64,000 nt of DNA, taken from contig CP093830.1 of the NCBI GenBank assembly GCA_033063855.1, positions 21,080,854-21,144,853 of the forward strand. The letters are read 5' to 3'. Shown here one piece after another: positions 59,496 through 64,000 of this stretch. The notes under the pieces were generated by a model that made no database searches, was not told where the DNA came from, and saw only the letters and a list, made by a program, of their open reading frames with translations. Origin of the DNA: Smittia aterrima (Eukaryota; Arthropoda; Insecta; Diptera; Chironomidae). The stretch's first letter is position 1. Each line of letters begins with the position of its first letter. A program made the translations under genes and the position numbers.

Positions 59496-62400
59496 CTGAA
59501 AATGCAACAACAAGTCGCCCGAAGGACGTAGGACTCATAAAATGGAGAAGCAAATTAAGTTTGGCTTCGTTTCTTACCACAAGCTACAGAGCAGTTGCTC
59601 CAGTCGCTCCATTCCGAGAGTACACAGTCAACTGGTAAGCCGCCTTGTTCATGTCCCCTTAGATGAGCATCGATTTGGGTTCTCGCTCGAGGCGAGACTG
59701 TAATTGGCTTCGGAGTGTTTTGCTCAGTCTGACGATTGTTGGGAACGCTCGCCCTAATTAAAGAACAGGAGCTCATACAATTTTCGGCTGTTAAGAAGTT
59801 ATTTTGGTTTCCACGACATCCCGTGTACTCAAATTCTTGACATGACTGTCTCGAAGGATCGTAGAAGAATCGTTTATAAACGCCACGACATGAGCCAGCG
59901 TCTGACTCTTGCAGACAAATTTCCTGAGCTTGCTCAAAATCAAAAATGCAACTTTGTCTTCCTTCGCACTGTCGCTGTTGATTCAATTCTTTCCGACTGC
60001 GACAATCGCCCTCCTTTTCCGGTTCAAGAAGCAACAAGCGGGTTCGGATTTGTATGCCTTTACCACACGTTGTCGAGCAAGGACTCCAGTCGCTCCTGTA
60101 CATCAAATCAAACAAAACGGAAAAGTATTTTTATTCAACGTCTTTAATGACATGTTTGGGACGAACGAACGAACATACCAAGGCGTCATCGGGCACTTAG
60201 GATCAGGGATTTCCATGTCAGTTATAGAACACTCCGGCTGCATACACTTCTGCTTCTCAACTAAATGACGACGTGATTGATTGTTGAGCACAAACACAAA
60301 TAAAGTGAAAACATAAAAAAAAGGGTTTTTGTGACGTCGACCGTAATATGTTGGAAATAAATCACATTTAGGCTTTTAGCTTACCGACTCCTATATGCGA
60401 ACATTTCTTCCGGCCAACGCGATCCAAAAAGGTTCGAGTTCTCATCGTGATTCCAACTCCACAAGTTGCTTTTGGAAGTGAAAAAAATTATTAATTGCGA
60501 GTTGAGTAATCGGATTGCTTCGTGAAAAATCTATTGATTTACCTGAGCACTCGCTCCAATCGCTCCATCGAGTGGTTTTACAGACACCCAAACCTTCGCC
60601 TTGTTCGTTCACGGTTGCTTCAGCTTCTGCTAAATTTTCCGAGCTGTCGTTCGCATCTGATTCGCACTCAGGGATTCTTGCGACGCACATCTCTTTAAAC
60701 ACAAGTTGACGCGAGCATCCCTTTTCACTTGCCTTTTGAGGGTTTCGGTAACTTCGAGTTCGTTCTCTTAAACCTTTGCCACAGGTCACCGAGCAATGTG
60801 TCCAAGCAGAAAAATCGGTGACCTCACACTCAGCTTTCGAAGGAAGAAAAATACGACTTTTAAGCTCAAGCAATGAATGAAATGGTTTGAAAATTATTTA
60901 AGAGATTTCTCTTACGTTTGTTGTTTGACTCATCGTCCTCGTTCTCAGAAACATCAACGATTTGAGATTGAAGAATCTCATCGTCACAATTTTTCGTGAT
61001 GACCTTCTCTCGTCGAATAAATAATTTGGCGAGTGGGATCATGTCATCGGAGAGATGATTATAAAATGGATTCCGGGGATCTGTAATTACAAAGTTCGCA
61101 ATTATTCCGGAACTCCAATTAACGTTTCAAAAAATAATTTACCTTCGGGATATTTCGTTGTGATTTTATACATTCTCTCGCGGGGTTGAGTTTCAGCGTT
61201 CGGTGACATGTACGAGATACCAGAGTCAGTGCCAGAGTCCCATGGATACAAATCGATATCAAGGGAGCTCTCCCATGAGCAATCTTTCTTACAAAGATTT
61301 AAACCACTCACTCCAACGACCCAATCGGGAGAAGGACCAAACATCGATACTAAAGACAGTTTATTGTGCTTTCGGTCGACCTTGAAGTTTGAGGATGTGT
61401 TAGCATTAACATTTGGATACCATAAACCTCCTGCTTTGATAAGCGTACGAAGGCGTCCACCCTTCGCACGCAATTCTTCCTCGAGCGCTCTTGGTGAACC
61501 CCTTACGATGAAGATGAGATTTTAAATTGAAATAATTTGAATTCTGAAGACACAAAACGCTTACCATTCGGCCAGTGAACGAAATCCGTCTGTTGCAATG
61601 TGGTTCTCACCCCAAAACGAAAAGTTGGCGTCATGTGACGCTCCAACGAGGTCTGAAAAATGTGTCAACCAAATAGCGAATGGATAGTCTCGAGGATGAG
61701 TCTCATTTGACCAGATTCCCTCGAACACAAACTGCGATTCGTGTTTGTGTTTTGTTGATTATTCAAGCCATGTAAACAATGGAGGTGAAGGATGGAATAT
61801 AAAAAGGAGAGAATTGGAATTTGCTTTAGTGCTGAAACAAACGAAGTAAACTTACGTTGTATTTCGCTTCGTCGCAAGCACAGCACTCGTCCTCGCTCAT
61901 GACTTTTTTCGCTTTATCCGCTTTTTGCTCGCACACAATTTTTGTCAGTCCGCCAGCGTCCGCGTACCAAGCATCCTTGCCCTCATAAATCATCGACGAT
62001 AAGCGAACACAACCCGATCCTTTCGAAGGAGCGACCCACATCGTCTGTCAAATATATTTCATCAAAACGATTTATTTTCATTCTTCGCGAGTTGTAAACG
62101 TATTCACGTTTTGAGAATGAAGAACCGCATCAAATCAACAATGCTGCGTGTCACGAGTGCACGACACTCGGAGTGATTTCATTAACTTTATGAGACAATA
62201 AAGTGATAGAGATTTATGACAAGAGTTTCTTCTTCTTCTTACGCCTTTTGGATTTAATACGTGATGGTCGAACTACTCGACTCTTTGAGAGTCTCTCACT
62301 CGACTCAAGCTAATTGCGAAGAAAGTTGTTTAACCACAAAATAAACTTTCTTGTTACAATTAAACGAGCGACGCGTGAAAAACTTTTCCAATTCGAGGAG

Positions 62401-63975
62401 AAAAAAGACTTTTACAAGGCAGCAAATTGTGTGCGTGGGCGTTGCCTTGTTTTTCTCATAAAAACAGAGAAACAAATTTGTTTATCACATTCTTCTAATG
62501 CGAATGAAAGAATTGAATAATTTGATAGCGTCGACAAATCGACACGAAAGCCATCGACAGCGAACATGAAACTTGGGGTGCCAAGAAAGAGATTTCAATT
62601 CAATTTTCGCCGAGTAATCAATCAGCCTAACATTTCGTCAGGACATGGATTTCCGTCGTTATCAACTTATTTCCCAATTTGATCCATTTTTCTCGTTTTA
62701 TTACTTTGAATAATAAAAAGCATTTTTTGGTGAACCGACAACAACAACAACGAGGAGTCCTCGTCGAGGACAATAAATAAGAAATTACGAGTCGGAAAAT
62801 GTTTTCTGATTCATAATCTTCTCCGCGGAAATAAAAATCTTAAAAGTTCAGGAAACTTTTGAGGGTCAAAAGCATTTCTTAAAAAATATGAGATAACCTC
62901 AGATTTTCGAAGACTCTTCACCTCATTCTTCTTCAAGGACGAATAGATCTCTCATTTCAATTCAAATATTGTAACTCAGTACGAAGCAAACATTGAAGCT
63001 TCTTCTCATTCCTTTTTAAATTCCTAAAACGTGCTGGAAATTTATCGTCATTTTAAGTTATTTGGATATTTCACAGCGCAAACAATTTGTAAATTGAATT
63101 TTCATAAGCGTAAAGGAGAGAAATTCTTTTCGCAAACTGCTTGCGATAAAAACGAAAATTTCACTTCAAAACATAAGACGAGCAATAACAGCACGCAATC
63201 GAAAATTTCGTCAATTGAGATATCACAACAGGAGCAGAGCTTGAGAGGCTCTCTCTCTCTGCAAGGCTGAACGGAATATCAAGAGACAAGACTCAAAAAG
63301 ACAAGTGTTCGCTAACCCCTTGTTTTCCGAAGATGATTGCGTTGAATTGAGCTTGGAATGTCAATCACTTGCTTGAGTAAAGAGCAGAGAAGAAAAAAAA
63401 AGTTCTCCGTCAATCACTTGAAGAAGGGAACAAGACGAGAAACACAACACACAACAGGGATTCGAGAAAACAAGGGGCTAAGTCACTTACAATCCTCCTC
63501 TTTAACTTACTTGAACTTCTGTCTTTCTCAAATCATCCGCTTCGGAGACTGTGTTAACGCAATTCTCGTAAAACTTTGTGAGAGAATCACCAAACAGTTG
63601 GAAGCGTCCAACTCGTTTCGGCCCAGCAACAGATGTTCGATTTGTTTCGGAATTGAAGGCTTCAGCTGTTATCATGAAGTGAGTGAAGTGTTGCAATTGT
63701 AAGTAGTTTCGAGATCCAACTAAAAATACTGAAGGAGGAGAGAAAGCACTTATCACTCACTGACAGACATACTTGGTCGTTCAATTCAATTAACACATAC
63801 AGTTGTAAATCTTTCCAGGCTCGTAGCCATCATCGAGACCGTTTCCGATAACCAATCGATATCCGTTATCTCCACTTTGCTTTTTGCCGTGATTTAGCGT
63901 TTTTGGTGGCAACTTTTTACATGAGAGCGCAACCGTTACGAGGCACGACCATAAAACGAGCTCAAGCGTCCGCAT
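59325..63975 (-). CDS. fat-spondin: fat-spondin: secreted reeler-spondin-TSP1-Kunitz protein, complete
   Basis: Twelve exons in transcription order: 63975-63801, 63728-63511, 62044-61856, 61731-61565, 61501-61143, 61080-60916, 60833-60543, 60468-60385, 60260-60179, 60095-59578, 59495-59457, 59398-59325. All junctions are GT-AG and in phase; total 2,361 bases, 786 residues. A signal peptide (LELVLWSCLVTVALSC) is followed by a reeler domain (to about 190), a spondin domain (about 195-370), an acidic linker, TSP1 repeats 1-3 (about 425-625), a Kunitz domain (about 630-685), a linker and TSP1 repeat 4 at the C-terminus. F-spondins are extracellular-matrix proteins; Drosophila fat-spondin has this Kunitz-containing layout and similar length. 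The start codon lies 25 bases from the window edge, so its promoter is outside. Confidence 0.88.
59578..60095 (-). CDS. fat-spondin: fat-spondin exon 10: TSP1 repeat 3, Kunitz domain, start of TSP1 repeat 4
   Basis: TSP1 repeat 3 begins WSDWSPCSTTCGKGIQIRTR. The Kunitz domain has all six Cys (ICL, GSC, QSC, TGC, ENC, SSC) and the EFEYTGCRGNQNNF core. The P1 position after the second Cys is Arg (SC-R-G), which suggests inhibition of a trypsin-like protease. A Pro-rich linker leads to WSDWSNCSVACG of repeat 4. Confidence 0.9.
60179..60833 (-). CDS. fat-spondin: fat-spondin exons 7-9: TSP1 repeats 1 and 2
   Basis: Repeat 1 has FSAWTHCSVTCGKGLRERTR. Repeat 2 has RWSDWSECSATCGVGITMRT, split by an intron between Ser and Ala, a common insect position. 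WxxW motifs would be C-mannosylated and CSxTCG O-fucosylated. Confidence 0.88.
60916..61731 (-). CDS. fat-spondin: fat-spondin exons 4-6: spondin domain and acidic linker
   Basis: Exon 4 carries FEGIWSNETHPRDYP and THFSDLVGASHD; exon 5 carries GPSPDWVVGVSGLNLC with the conserved Cys and the acidic strand WESSLDIDLYPWDSGTDSG. These are the hallmarks of the spondin_N fold, including residues that form its Ca2+ site. Exon 6 encodes a linker ending VSENEDDESNNK. Confidence 0.9.
61856..63975 (-). CDS. fat-spondin: fat-spondin exons 1-3: signal peptide and reeler domain
   Basis: Exon 1 exits in phase 1 at AACT|GTATGT, exon 2 enters after CTCCTTCAG and restores the reeler pattern YN-LFLVGSRNY...HFTHFMITAE. 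Exon 3 begins TMWVAPSKGSGCVRLSSMIY, the conserved reeler end, and finishes with a Cys-rich segment (DECCACD). Exons 2 and 3 are separated by an intron of about 1.5 kb (62045-63510) in which I see no other gene. Confidence 0.87.
62045..63510 (-). other. fat-spondin: fat-spondin intron 2
   Basis: About 1.5 kb, non-coding, with a short (TC)n near 63247-63260 and (CAA)n near 62739-62751. Nothing else recognised. Confidence 0.65.
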
Positions 63976-64000
63976 TCTCGATCTGAATGCTTCGAATATC

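Noticed and set aside
1..64000. CRISPR arrays, bacterial operons, tRNA and rRNA genes
   Set aside because: No spaced repeats, no cloverleaf with matching A and B boxes, and no rRNA-like sequence found by eye; the DNA is eukaryotic.

Overview
The window is nuclear DNA of an insect, most likely a dipteran. Evidence: spliceosomal genes with GT-AG introns often of 45-100 bases, an AT-rich background, and three recognisable insect genes (the spectraplakin shot, serotonin receptor 5-HT7, and fat-spondin with its Kunitz domain) that read closest to fly and mosquito proteins as I remember them. I cannot name the species; a midge-like nematoceran is a guess.

Layout. Bases 255-32740 (+) hold nearly all of a spectraplakin gene (short stop; vertebrate MACF1/dystonin). 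The 5' exons with the first calponin-homology domain must lie left of the window. In order: an alternative first exon that skips CH1 and splices to CH2, the plakin domain with its SH3 insert, an optional block of plectin/plakin repeats led by an 8.9-kb exon, a 9.6-kb exon of spectrin repeats, two EF-hands, the GAS2 microtubule-binding domain, and a Ser/Arg-rich tail with EB1-binding-type SxIP motifs and two alternative last exons. Exon phases chain throughout, giving about 7,935 residues, once four one-base frame slips and three in-frame stop codons in the two giant exons are allowed for.

Bases 32.8-35.1 kb are an island of debris: a protein-kinase fragment bracketed by two 46-base direct repeats, a DEAD-box helicase fragment, a helix-turn-helix fragment, and a second diverged direct-repeat pair, all set in TA-rich palindromic DNA. 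Bases 35328-36623 (+) encode a TTI2-like protein (a Hsp90 co-chaperone for PIKK kinases). Bases 40720-42093 (-) encode 5-HT7 in one coding exon. About 17 kb without a recognisable gene follows. Bases 59325-63975 (-) hold a complete 12-exon fat-spondin gene of 786 residues.

The genes are functionally unrelated neighbours: cytoskeletal crosslinker, PIKK assembly factor, amine GPCR and secreted matrix protein. The most interesting points are the phase-neutral plakin-repeat cassette and its probable internal promoter, the shortened EF-hand loop, the alternative SxIP tail, the UAG codon where a conserved spectrin-repeat Trp is expected, and the gene-fragment island.
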